A stretch of 64,000 bases of DNA from Orbus sasakiae (GTDB lineage: Bacteria > Pseudomonadota > Gammaproteobacteria > Enterobacterales > Orbaceae), in the NCBI RefSeq assembly GCF_039542345.1, contig NZ_BAABHY010000001.1, forward strand, positions 372,001-436,000, read 5' to 3'. Shown piece after piece: positions 16,181 through 25,137 of the stretch. Both the position numbers and the translations under genes were made by a program. The notes beneath the pieces are model-generated. The model was not told where the DNA came from, did not search any database, and saw nothing but the letters and a program-made list of their open reading frames with translations. Numbering within the stretch: position 1 is the stretch's first letter; each line of letters opens with the position of its first letter.

Positions 16181-17104
16181 ATGAAATTATCTTGCAAAAA
16201 TGCTTTTCTACATAAAATCCTCACATTTATCTCTATTTCTTTTGTGTTATTAATGGCAACAAATATCAATCTTGCTAATGCAGATGAAAAGAAATTTAAA
16301 GTCATCACCACATTTACAATTATCCAAGATATTGCTCAAAATGTCGCTGGTGATGCTGCTATTGTTGAATCCATTACGATTCCTGGTGCTGAAATTCATG
16401 AGTATGAACCAACACCGAAAGACTTGGTTCGCGCTCAGTCTGCTGATTTAGTGCTATGGAACGGTTTAAATTTAGAACGTTGGTTTGAACGTTTTTTCCA
16501 AGATATTAAAAATGTACCTTCCGTTGTGGTAACTGAAGGGATTGTACCAATGCCAATCCGTGAAGGTAGCTATAAAGGTAATCCCAATCCCCATGCTTGG
16601 ATGTCACCGAGTGAAGGACTGATTTATGTCGAGAATATTCGCAAAGCGTTGGTGAAATATGATCCCCAAAATGCGGATATTTATAACCAAAATGCGGCTA
16701 ATTATGTTAAAAAAATTCAAGCCATGGATCGCCCATTACGTGAAAAATTAGCTAAAATCCCTGAGGAAAAACGCTGGTTAGTGACCAGTGAAGGTGCGTT
16801 CAGTTACCTTGCTCGTGACTATGATTTTAAAGAAGCGTATTTATGGCCAATCAATGCTGAACAGCAAGGTACACCAAAACAAGTTAAAGCCGTGATTGAT
16901 TTAGTGAGAGCAAATAACATTCCTGTTATTTTCAGTGAAAGTACGATTTCTGATAAACCTGCTATACAAGTCAGTCGTGAAACCGGCATTAAATATGGTG
17001 GAGTATTGTATGTCGATTCTCTATCTCAACAAGATGGCCCTGTACCAACGTATCTTGATTTATTAAATGTCACAGTGGAAACAATTGCAAAAGGTTTTGA
17101 ATAA
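16181..17104 (+). CDS. sitA: Manganese/iron ABC transporter, periplasmic binding protein
   Basis: This cluster A-I metal-binding protein of 307 aa has a signal peptide ending about residue 34 (INLANA). Expected metal ligands are visible: His in GAEIHEYEP, His in NPHAWMSP, Glu in VTSEGAFSYLARDY, and Asp in the late GVLYVDSL segment. This set matches SitA/YfeA, binding Mn2+ and Fe2+. AAGGTG precedes the ATG. It is the first gene of a four-gene operon, overlapping sitB by 1 nt, and is under a Fur box. Confidence 0.95.
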   Translation: MKLSCKNAFLHKILTFISISFVLLMATNINLANADEKKFKVITTFTIIQDIAQNVAGDAAIVESITIPGAEIHEYEPTPKDLVRAQSADLVLWNGLNLERWFERFFQDIKNVPSVVVTEGIVPMPIREGSYKGNPNPHAWMSPSEGLIYVENIRKALVKYDPQNADIYNQNAANYVKKIQAMDRPLREKLAKIPEEKRWLVTSEGAFSYLARDYDFKEAYLWPINAEQQGTPKQVKAVIDLVRANNIPVIFSESTISDKPAIQVSRETGIKYGGVLYVDSLSQQDGPVPTYLDLLNVTVETIAKGFE

Positions 17105-17997
17105 TGACTGAACAACAAACCCCAATAGCCTTGAATGTCGATGATATTACGGTTACATACAATAATGGCCATACCGCGATTCATAACACGAGTTTTAAAC
17201 TAAATGGCGGCACAATCTGTGCTTTAGTTGGGGTTAACGGTAGCGGTAAATCAACACTGTTTAAAAGTATTATGGGAATGGTGAAACCCAATACGGGTAG
17301 TGTTACGCTGAATCATTTACCTGTAACCCAAGCATTAAAACAAAACATTATTGCTTATGTGCCACAAACTGAAGAGGTTGATTGGGATTTTCCCGTTTTG
17401 GTCTCTGATGTGGTGATGATGGGACGTTATGGACGAATGTCATTTCTACGTATTCCATCAAAAGAGGATAAAAAGCAAGTTGATATTGCGTTAGAACGCG
17501 TCAATATGTCTGAACTTAGACACCGCCAGATAGGGGAACTGTCTGGTGGACAAAAAAAACGCGTTTTTTTAGCGCGTGCACTTGCTCAACAAGGTAAAGT
17601 CTTGTTACTTGATGAACCATTTACTGGTGTTGATGTGCAAACTGAAAACGCCATAATTGAATTGTTAAAGTCGCTGCGTAAAGAAGGTCATTTAATTTTA
17701 GTCTCTACGCATAATTTGGGTAGCGTACCGGAGTTTTGTGATCAGGTGGTACTCTTTAATCGAACCGTTTTAGCAACTGGGCCAACCAAAACAACTTTTA
17801 CCCCACAAAATTTGATGGTTACGTTTGGCGGGGCTTTACGTTACTTAAGCTTATCGGGTGAAAAACTTCATGAAGATGAAGATACTCGAATGGTTTCCGT
17901 CTTAACCGATGATGAAAGAGCTGCGGTCTTTTATGGTGAAGGTAAAGATGATTCACCGCATAATAATCTGCTGCACGAACAGTTTAGGAAAAAGTAA
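17104..17997 (+). CDS. sitB: Manganese/iron ABC transporter, ATP-binding protein
   Basis: This 297-aa ABC ATPase has Walker A GVNGSGKST, signature LSGGQKKRVFLARAL, Walker B VLLLDEPF and the switch histidine in STHNLG. The sequence around DWDFPVLVSDVVMMGRYGRM is characteristic of the SitB/YfeB group. The ATG overlaps the sitA stop and sitC begins directly after its stop, consistent with coupled synthesis of the transporter parts. Confidence 0.96.
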   Translation: MTEQQTPIALNVDDITVTYNNGHTAIHNTSFKLNGGTICALVGVNGSGKSTLFKSIMGMVKPNTGSVTLNHLPVTQALKQNIIAYVPQTEEVDWDFPVLVSDVVMMGRYGRMSFLRIPSKEDKKQVDIALERVNMSELRHRQIGELSGGQKKRVFLARALAQQGKVLLLDEPFTGVDVQTENAIIELLKSLRKEGHLILVSTHNLGSVPEFCDQVVLFNRTVLATGPTKTTFTPQNLMVTFGGALRYLSLSGEKLHEDEDTRMVSVLTDDERAAVFYGEGKDDSPHNNLLHEQFRKK

Positions 17998-17998
17998 T

Positions 17999-18865
17999 AT
18001 GTTAGAACTGTTGTTAGAACCATTTCAATATCAGTATATGATAAAAGCGATTTGGGCAAGTAGCTTAGTTGGTGCCGCATGTGCATTCTTATCCGCTTAC
18101 TTAATGTTAAAAGGCTGGTCATTGATGGGGGATGCCTTATCGCATTCTGTTGTTCCTGGGGTTGCGGGTGCCTATGCTTTAGGGCTACCTTATTCGATAG
18201 GTGCCTTTTTTACCGGTTTTTTAGCCGCATTATCCATCACAGTGATTCGATATTTTAGTCGATTAAAAGAAGATGCGATTATTGGTTTTATCTTTTCCAC
18301 TTTTTTTGCGTTTGGTTTACTGATCATTTCACTCAATCCAACCTCGGTAAATATTAATGCCATTATTATGGGAAATATTTTGACTATTGCCGACGAGGAT
18401 ATGTTTCAAGTACAAATTATTATCGCAGCCTCATTGTTAGTGCTTTTTTTGATTTGGAAAGATCTCCTTGTTGCATTTTTTGATGAGACGCATGCTCGCT
18501 CAATAGGCCTTTCACCATTAAGGTTAAAAATCATTTTTTTTACGATACTCAGTGCTTGTACCGTTGCTGCGTTACAAACGGTTGGGGCCATTTTAGTTAT
18601 TGCCATGGTGATAACACCCGGTGCAACCGCGTATTTATTAACTAATCGATTTTCACGATTACTTATTATTGCTATTTTAATAGGTTTTTTCACCAGTGGT
18701 ATTGGCGCTTGGATCAGTTATTATTTAGATGGTGCAACAGGTGGGGTGATTATCTCACTACAAACGGTTATTTTTTTATTAGCTTTTTTATTTGCACCAG
18801 AGCATGGCCTTATCCCAACTCGTTTGCGAATTCGTAAACAGCTTAACAATAAGGAGCATGCTTAA
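17999..18865 (+). CDS. sitC: Manganese/iron ABC transporter, permease 1
   Basis: This 288-aa ABC-3 family permease has about eight hydrophobic segments and the family motif KGWSLMGDALSHSVVPGV near residue 40. The C-terminal half holds AVGAILVIAMVITPG-like helices. The ATG at 17999 follows the sitB stop by 1 nt. SitC pairs with SitD as the membrane channel. Confidence 0.95.
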   Translation: MLELLLEPFQYQYMIKAIWASSLVGAACAFLSAYLMLKGWSLMGDALSHSVVPGVAGAYALGLPYSIGAFFTGFLAALSITVIRYFSRLKEDAIIGFIFSTFFAFGLLIISLNPTSVNINAIIMGNILTIADEDMFQVQIIIAASLLVLFLIWKDLLVAFFDETHARSIGLSPLRLKIIFFTILSACTVAALQTVGAILVIAMVITPGATAYLLTNRFSRLLIIAILIGFFTSGIGAWISYYLDGATGGVIISLQTVIFLLAFLFAPEHGLIPTRLRIRKQLNNKEHA

Positions 18866-19719
18866 TGGAATGGTTAAATTTTATTATTGAACCGCTCAGC
18901 TATCCCTTTATGCAACGCGCTATTATTGTGTCGGTAACAACCGGTTTTGTGTGTGCTGTTCTATCATGTTTTTTAGTGTTAAAAGGCTGGTCACTGATGG
19001 GGGATGCGATTTCCCATGCGGTTTTACCCGGTATTGTACTTGCATATTTAGGTAGCATTCCGATTATTATTGGTGCTTTTGCATCGGGCTTTTTGTGTTC
19101 ACTTGCAACGGGTTATATTAAAGAAAATTGCCGAGTAAAAGAAGATACAGTGATGGGTATCGTCTATTCCGGTATGTTTGCATTTGGTTTAGTTTTATTC
19201 TCTAAAGTTGATACTGAACAGCACTTAAATCATATTCTCTTCGGTAGTGTATTGGGGACAACCCATAGTGAATTAATCCAAATTTTAATTATCGGTATCA
19301 TCGTTTCAGTAATTGTACTGACAAAACGCAAAGATTTGATGCTGTTTTGTTTTGATCCTGTGCAAGCAAAAGTTGTCGGTTTACCAGTGAGACTATTACA
19401 CTATGGATTATTGACTTTCTTAGCATTAACCATTGTTGCCTCACTACAAGCAGTTGGTGTTATCTTAGTCATTGCTATGCTGATCGCGCCCGGTATTATT
19501 GCTTTTTTGTTATCTAAGAGATTTGATCGTATGCTGATTATTGCTGTAATTGTGTCTATTGCGTCTTGTATTTCAGGGACGTTGATCAGTTATCATTTTA
19601 GTGCGAGCACCAGTGCGTGTATTGTATTAATTCAAGCTGTAATTTTTATATTTGCTCAAGCTTATCGATTGTTAGTTAATCATTATCAAAGCGAAATTAA
19701 TCGAAAAGCACACCTCTAA
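18865..19719 (+). CDS. sitD: Manganese/iron ABC transporter, permease 2
   Basis: This 284-aa ABC-3 permease is paralogous to sitC, with KGWSLMGDAISHAVLPG near residue 40 and similar helix order. Its ATG overlaps the sitC stop by 1 nt after AAGGAG. With sitC it forms the heterodimeric membrane part of the importer. A stem TGCCTTAT/ATAAGGCA follows the stop but lacks a T run. Confidence 0.95.
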   Translation: MEWLNFIIEPLSYPFMQRAIIVSVTTGFVCAVLSCFLVLKGWSLMGDAISHAVLPGIVLAYLGSIPIIIGAFASGFLCSLATGYIKENCRVKEDTVMGIVYSGMFAFGLVLFSKVDTEQHLNHILFGSVLGTTHSELIQILIIGIIVSVIVLTKRKDLMLFCFDPVQAKVVGLPVRLLHYGLLTFLALTIVASLQAVGVILVIAMLIAPGIIAFLLSKRFDRMLIIAVIVSIASCISGTLISYHFSASTSACIVLIQAVIFIFAQAYRLLVNHYQSEINRKAHL

Positions 19720-19810
19720 GCCCATGCCTTATGAATATAAGGCACAAGCTTGCATATTTGACTCTCAGATAGTTACATCATGATCTACGGTAACGAATTT
19801 TAGATACTTT

Positions 19811-19852
19811 TTACACTATAATTATACCTTATGACAATAATTTAACGAAAAT
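19811..19852 (+). repeat. 42-bp dispersed repeat, copy 1
   Basis: This matches 28600-28641 in the same orientation at 37 of 42 positions. The shared core is TTACACTATAAT, then TTATGACAAT, then TTTAACGAAAAT. It lies about 110 nt upstream of the radical SAM gene. Confidence 0.7.
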
Positions 19853-19927
19853 TATTCATGTGTTAGCAAAAACACCCTCAAAAATTAAACAAATCCGTTA
19901 ATGACTTTTGTGTTTTGTTTTTATATA

Positions 19928-19943
19928 CTGTATTTATATACAG
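19928..19943 (+). promoter_or_regulatory. LexA (SOS) box
   Basis: CTGTATTTATATACAG differs from the E. coli consensus CTGTATATATATACAG at one position and keeps both essential CTG/CAG ends. It overlaps a possible -10 (TATACT, 19923-19928) and lies 21 nt before the radical SAM start codon, an ideal repressor position. Confidence 0.85.
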
Positions 19944-19964
19944 TTATTGTTTGAGGCCATTTTG

Positions 19965-21227
19965 ATGAAAGATAGTACGATAAAAAAACTAGAAATTTTA
20001 GCTGAATCAGCTAAATATGATGTGTCTTGTGCATCAAGTGGCACCTCGCGAAAAAATCAGCAAGGCGGAATTGGCAGTGCGCAGGGATGGGGAATATGTC
20101 ACAGCTTTACCGCAGATGGTCGATGCGTTGCATTACTCAAAATCATGCTGACTAACTTCTGTTTATATGATTGTGCATATTGTATTAATCGTCATAGTAA
20201 TGATATTCCTCGAGCGGCGTTCTCCCCAAAAGAGCTGACAGAACTGACAATTGAGTTTTATCGACGCAATTATATCGAAGGGTTGTTTCTCAGTTCTGGG
20301 ATCATCAAAAACCCGGATCATACTATGGAAAGAATGCTTAGGGTTGTCAAAGATTTACGTACAATTCACCGCTTTAATGGGTATATTCACATGAAAGCAA
20401 TACCTGGCGCTAGCAGTGAATTAATTTATCAAGCTGGTCTTTATGCTGATAGGTTAAGTGTCAATCTTGAAATCGCAACGGAAACAAATTTAAAACGGTT
20501 AGCACCTGATAAGGATCATCAAAGTATCTATTTACCAATGCGCCACATTCAGCAGCACCTTATCGAAAATAAAGAAGACCGTAAGAAGTTCCGTAATGCC
20601 CCTAAATTTGCTTCTGCCGGTCAAAGTACGCAGCTGATTGTTGGCGCGACAGATGAAAATGATAAGCAGATTTTAGAGCTAAGTTCCAAGCTTTATAAAA
20701 GACCAAGTATGAAAAGAGTGTATTATTCAGGGTTTATTCCTGTGAACGGATATGATAAACGTCTGCCAATGGTGCAAGATGTTCCTCGTATTCGTGAAAA
20801 TCGATTATATCAAGCTGATTGGTTATTACGTTTTTACCATTTCAGTGTCGATGAGATTGTGAATGATGAACATCAGGAGTTAGATTTGACCATGGATCCT
20901 AAACTCAGTTGGGCAATCCGTAATCCACACTATTTTCCTGTTGATATTAATCGCGCAAGCTATGAACAAATTTTAAGGGTACCTGGAATTGGGGTGAAAT
21001 CAGCGAGACTCATCGTATCTGCTCGTCAGCATGGCCGACTGAATTTTGATGCCTTAAAACGCATTGGTGTGGTCTTAAAACGTGCACAGTTTTTTATCCT
21101 TTGTCATGAAATGACGTCATTTAAATTACAAAATGCCTCGGCTGAATATATTCGAATGTCACTACAAGAACCCCCATTACTTGAACATTCAATACCACAA
21201 CCACAACAGCTAGCAATGTCGCTGTGA
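19965..21227 (+). CDS. Putative DNA modification/repair radical SAM protein
   Basis: This 420-aa protein has a CxxxCxxC cluster at C66, C70 and C73 (FCLYDCAYC). A TIM-barrel-like middle follows (EGLFLSSG, GYIHMKAIPG, VNLEIAT). A helix-hairpin-helix DNA-binding motif lies at about 327-372 (DINRASYEQILRVPGIGVKSARLIV). It matches the family I know as TIGR03916, a putative DNA modification/repair radical SAM protein. GAGG (19953-19956) supports the ATG at 19965. A LexA box precedes it and the DUF4130-type partner follows 13 nt after the stop. The reaction is unknown; SOS control and the HhH motif point to DNA repair. Confidence 0.88.
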   Translation: MKDSTIKKLEILAESAKYDVSCASSGTSRKNQQGGIGSAQGWGICHSFTADGRCVALLKIMLTNFCLYDCAYCINRHSNDIPRAAFSPKELTELTIEFYRRNYIEGLFLSSGIIKNPDHTMERMLRVVKDLRTIHRFNGYIHMKAIPGASSELIYQAGLYADRLSVNLEIATETNLKRLAPDKDHQSIYLPMRHIQQHLIENKEDRKKFRNAPKFASAGQSTQLIVGATDENDKQILELSSKLYKRPSMKRVYYSGFIPVNGYDKRLPMVQDVPRIRENRLYQADWLLRFYHFSVDEIVNDEHQELDLTMDPKLSWAIRNPHYFPVDINRASYEQILRVPGIGVKSARLIVSARQHGRLNFDALKRIGVVLKRAQFFILCHEMTSFKLQNASAEYIRMSLQEPPLLEHSIPQPQQLAMSL

Positions 21228-21240
21228 TGGAGGGATTATT

Positions 21241-22032
21241 ATGCTTATTTTTCGTTATGATAATACTTTTGAAGGTGTGCTTTCGGGCGTATTTGACGCA
21301 TTTTCATTAAAAAAATGGCCACAACAAATTGTTGCCGAACAAGACGTTCTACCCATGTTAACTTCAGACATTCATCAGGTTGAAACAACAGAAGAAAAAT
21401 ATCGCCGAGTACGTCAAGCAATGCAAAGCCGTTTATCAAAAATAGTCTTGAATCAACTTACTTATGTTTGGTTCTCTGAATTACCTGAACGAGCAACACT
21501 AATTTTTAATTATTTGATTAAAGTATTTAAAACAACACAAAATATTAGCAGTAATTATGCTGACCACGATATTTTAGCGATTAAAAAATTGGCTAAAAAG
21601 GTATCGCATGAACGCCATTATTTGATGATGTTCGTCCGTTTTAATGCTATCGATAATCAGGGGGATAAAGTGTATTTTGCAACGGTTGACCCCAGATATA
21701 ATTCATTACCGCTTACTATTGATTTTTTTGCAGATCGTTTTGCCGACCAAAAATGGGCTATTTTTGATACTAAACGGCAGTATGGTTATTTTTATGACTT
21801 AAAACAAACTGAAATTATTCATCTGAACCAAGATGATAACCTTGTTATCAATGGGGGCATTAATGTTCAGCTTTTATCTGAGGATGAGCAACAATTTCAA
21901 AAAATGTGGCGTCGTTATTGCCAAGCGATTACGATTAAAGAACGCATTAATCCTAAGTTACAACGGCAATTTATGCCGACTCGATTTTGGAAACACCTTC
22001 CTGAAACTTGGCAAGAGGAAAATGCCACTTAA
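21241..22032 (+). CDS. DUF4130 / TIGR03915-type probable DNA metabolism protein
   Basis: This 263-aa protein has the family opening FRYDNTFEGVLSGVFDAF, the middle VSHERHYLMMFVRF, and the ending RQFMPTRFWKHLPE. This is the family found next to TIGR03916 radical SAM proteins and, in other bacteria, fused to a uracil-DNA-glycosylase domain. No such glycosylase domain is present here. It is the second gene of the LexA-boxed pair with its own AGGGA site. The function is unknown. Confidence 0.87.
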   Translation: MLIFRYDNTFEGVLSGVFDAFSLKKWPQQIVAEQDVLPMLTSDIHQVETTEEKYRRVRQAMQSRLSKIVLNQLTYVWFSELPERATLIFNYLIKVFKTTQNISSNYADHDILAIKKLAKKVSHERHYLMMFVRFNAIDNQGDKVYFATVDPRYNSLPLTIDFFADRFADQKWAIFDTKRQYGYFYDLKQTEIIHLNQDDNLVINGGINVQLLSEDEQQFQKMWRRYCQAITIKERINPKLQRQFMPTRFWKHLPETWQEENAT

Positions 22033-22187
22033 AGTATAAAGGCCTTTTTTTAAATGGTATAAAATCGGAACGTGTTGGTGTTAAATACGATGTTAATCAG
22101 CACAGTAATGGTACCAGCTTGATTAAATATTGTTGATACGACACAACAGTTAAATAATAAATGCGATGATAAAAAAAGGAAATATTT

Positions 22188-22847
22188 ATGAAACGTTATT
22201 CAATTATTGTCTTAGCGCTTAGCTCATTATTAGTCTTATCAGGTTGTTCAACAGACCCTTATACCGGTGAACAAAAAGTGGCCAATACCACGACAGGTGC
22301 ATTAATTGGTGGTGCTGTGGGGGCGGGCATTGGCGTGTTATCCTCATCTAAAAGTGATCGAGGTAAAGGAGCGTTGATTGGTGCAACATCGGGTGCCGTA
22401 TTAGGGGGTGGCGTTGGTCTTTATATGGATAATCAAGAGGCTAAATTGCGTGATAAACTTCGTAATAGTGGTGTGAGTGTCACGCGTTCTGGCGATAGTA
22501 TTATTCTGAATATGCCTAATAATGTGACATTTGATACGAACAGTTCAACATTAAAACCAATGGGTACACAGACATTAACCAGTGTTGCCTTAGTCCTTAA
22601 AGAATACAGCAAAACAGCAATTAATATTGTTGGACATACGGATTCAACAGGAAGTAACGCAGTTAACCAAACATTATCATTAAATCGTGCCAATAGTGTG
22701 GCAAATTTACTCATTCAACAAGGTATTTCAGCTAACCGGATGTATGCTTATGGTGCGGGTTCTTCACAACCGATTGCATCAAACAGTACTGATACTGGTC
22801 GAGCACAAAATCGTCGTGTAGAAATAACACTATCCCCAATTCAATAA
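22188..22847 (+). CDS. yiaD: OmpA-family outer-membrane lipoprotein YiaD
   Basis: This 219-aa lipoprotein has the signal and lipobox LSGC (Cys20). Glycine-zipper segments lie near 37-80 (GALIGGAVGAGIGV, GALIGATSGAVLGGGVG). The C-terminal OmpA peptidoglycan-binding domain contains FDTNSSTLKP, GHTDSTGSNAVNQTLSLNRA and GRAQNRRVEI. The length equals that of E. coli YiaD, which links outer membrane and peptidoglycan and suppresses a bamD defect. It is monocistronic. Confidence 0.93.
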   Translation: MKRYSIIVLALSSLLVLSGCSTDPYTGEQKVANTTTGALIGGAVGAGIGVLSSSKSDRGKGALIGATSGAVLGGGVGLYMDNQEAKLRDKLRNSGVSVTRSGDSIILNMPNNVTFDTNSSTLKPMGTQTLTSVALVLKEYSKTAINIVGHTDSTGSNAVNQTLSLNRANSVANLLIQQGISANRMYAYGAGSSQPIASNSTDTGRAQNRRVEITLSPIQ

Positions 22848-22865
22848 ATTGTTCGCTGTTTAATT

Positions 22866-22896
22866 AAGTATGGTCAGTCACCCGCTGACCATACTT
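22866..22896 (+). terminator. Hairpin after yiaD
   Basis: A 12-bp perfect stem (AAGTATGGTCAG / CTGACCATACTT) with a 7-nt loop follows yiaD by 18 nt. The T run is poor, so it may act as an mRNA 3' stabiliser or imperfect terminator. Confidence 0.6.
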
Positions 22897-23046
22897 ATCC
22901 TTGCCAACTTGTAAGGTTTAAGTGGGTGCAGAAATGTTTAAAACCGTCATGATCTCTTATTGGGAATCACGCTTAGCAGTAGGTAAATGGCTAAAGCCTA
23001 TTAAAAGATTAAAAATGAAATATAATGAGTGCTGTTTTAATCATGA

Positions 23047-25134
23047 TTAAGCATTAATGTATTTCGCCCGGTCAGGTAACCAACAATTCACAATAGTGAT
23101 AGCTGACTCAGGATGATAGGTTAAAATATATGAGGACACATTTTGTATAGCACTAATCATATGTTGATCGCGGATTAAATCAACCACTTTAAAATCGGCA
23201 ATTCCGACCTGCCTTGTTCCGAGTATCTCTCCGCCTCCTCGAATTTCGAGATCTTTTTGTGCAATGACAAAGCCATCATTGCTATCACGCATCGCATTTA
23301 AACGTTCTTTCGTCGTACGGCTGAGCGGGGTTTGATACATTAAAACACAATGGGATGCAGCACTACCACGACCCACTCTACCACGGAGTTGATGAAGTTG
23401 TGATAATCCTAATCGTTCAGCATTTTCAATGACCATCAAACTAGCATTAGGCACATCTACACCAACTTCAATTACGGTCGTTGCAACTAATAGCTGAATC
23501 TGACCTTGTTTAAAATCTTGCATCACGGCTTGTTTAAGTGACGGTTTCATTTTACCGTGAATTAAACCGACTTTAATGGTTGGCAACAGAGATTGTAAAT
23601 CGGTATAGGCAACTTCAGCAGCTTGCGCTTCCAGGATTTCTGACTCTTCAACCAGTGTACAAACCCAATACACTTGTTTACCATCGTGGCAGGCGTGTTC
23701 AATACGAGTTATGACTTCTTCACGGCGCGTATTTGGTAGCACAACGGTGGTAACAGGCGTTCTTCCAGGTGGTAATTCATCTATTGTTGATACATCTAAG
23801 TCTGCATAAATTGTCATGGCGAGCGTTCTTGGGATTGGCGTTGCCGTCATGATCAATTGATGAGGATGGGTATTATCTTTAATGCCTTTTTGCCAGAGTG
23901 TAAGCCGCTGAGCAACGCCAAAACGATGCTGTTCATCGATGATAACAAAACCTAAATTCGCAAATTTGACCTGTTCAACAAATACTGCATGTGTACCAAT
24001 TAAAATGTCAATCTGACCAGATTCAAGACTTTCATAACATTCTCGCTTACGCTTAGCGGTCAGCTTACCCGATAATAAAGTGACCTGTAAGCCTAACGGT
24101 TCAAACCAGTTTGTAAAATTAAGGAAATGCTGTTCCGCAAGGATCTCGGTTGGCGCCATTAAGACCACTTGTTGTTTATTCTCTAAGGCATTTAGTGCAG
24201 CGAGTGCTGCGACAAGTGTTTTCCCTGAGCCAACATCGCCTTGAACAAGCCGCATCATTGGTACATTTTTGGCCATGTCTTGCCAAATTTCATTTACGAC
24301 TCGATTTTGCGCACGGGTCGGTGAAAAAGGTAATGCTTGTAAAAAGGGCGTAATATAGTGATGGTTAGGGATAATTGGTGTTGCTAATAGTGTTTGGTTA
24401 TGCGTTTTGGTGATTTGCATACTTAAATGATAAGCCAACAGTTCTTCAAATATAAGGCGTTTTTTAGCTGGATGCGAGCCATCTTCAAGTTGAATAATAT
24501 CTGCATCTAGCGGTGGCTCATGGATAATGTGCAATGCCTCTTCAATGCTTGGTAAACCGGCAATAAAGGTATTGGGAATAATTTCTAACGTTGGATTACG
24601 CTTAAGTAAAAGCAGGGCCAAATGGATAAATTTACGCAACATGGTTTGTGTTAGGCCATAAGTGGCTGCATAAATCGGTGTATATCGCTCTGTATCAACA
24701 ATATCAAAGTCATGATTTGTCGTTCGCACCTGTATTTGAGGGTGAATCATTTCAAAATAGATTTTACCCTTTTTAACTTCTCCATAGGCTTTTAACCATT
24801 TACCAACGGCTAAGCTTTGTTGCATATTGGGATAAAAATGCATAAACCGTAATTGAATAATGCCACTATCATCTTGAACAGTACAAATCAACATGCGTTT
24901 TCTGCTCATAACAATTTCTGTTTTGATGATCTGACCTTGAATTGATGTGTGTTCACCGATTGATAACTGATTAATTTCGTTTGAAGACGAACGATCTTCA
25001 TAACGTATAGGCAGGTGTAACAATAAATCACGGATGCTATAAATACCAAGGACATTAAATTTTTTGGCTAAGGCATCACCCAGTCCAGGTAAATGGCTAA
25101 TGGTCAAGTGATTAAGAAGCCGTTTATCTATCAT
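23047..25134 (-). CDS. recG: ATP-dependent DNA helicase RecG
   Basis: This helicase reverses stalled forks and processes Holliday junctions. At 695 aa it is close to E. coli RecG (693). The wedge/OB domain is in the first 200 residues. Helicase motifs I (VQGDVGSGKT), II (DEQH), III (MTATPIPRT) and VI (QLRGRVGRG) follow. The gene starts 3 nt after the spoT stop. In E. coli trmH lies between the two; here it is missing. Confidence 0.97.
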   Translation of the reverse strand: MIDKRLLNHLTISHLPGLGDALAKKFNVLGIYSIRDLLLHLPIRYEDRSSSNEINQLSIGEHTSIQGQIIKTEIVMSRKRMLICTVQDDSGIIQLRFMHFYPNMQQSLAVGKWLKAYGEVKKGKIYFEMIHPQIQVRTTNHDFDIVDTERYTPIYAATYGLTQTMLRKFIHLALLLLKRNPTLEIIPNTFIAGLPSIEEALHIIHEPPLDADIIQLEDGSHPAKKRLIFEELLAYHLSMQITKTHNQTLLATPIIPNHHYITPFLQALPFSPTRAQNRVVNEIWQDMAKNVPMMRLVQGDVGSGKTLVAALAALNALENKQQVVLMAPTEILAEQHFLNFTNWFEPLGLQVTLLSGKLTAKRKRECYESLESGQIDILIGTHAVFVEQVKFANLGFVIIDEQHRFGVAQRLTLWQKGIKDNTHPHQLIMTATPIPRTLAMTIYADLDVSTIDELPPGRTPVTTVVLPNTRREEVITRIEHACHDGKQVYWVCTLVEESEILEAQAAEVAYTDLQSLLPTIKVGLIHGKMKPSLKQAVMQDFKQGQIQLLVATTVIEVGVDVPNASLMVIENAERLGLSQLHQLRGRVGRGSAASHCVLMYQTPLSRTTKERLNAMRDSNDGFVIAQKDLEIRGGGEILGTRQVGIADFKVVDLIRDQHMISAIQNVSSYILTYHPESAITIVNCWLPDRAKYINA

Positions 25135-25137
25135 AGC

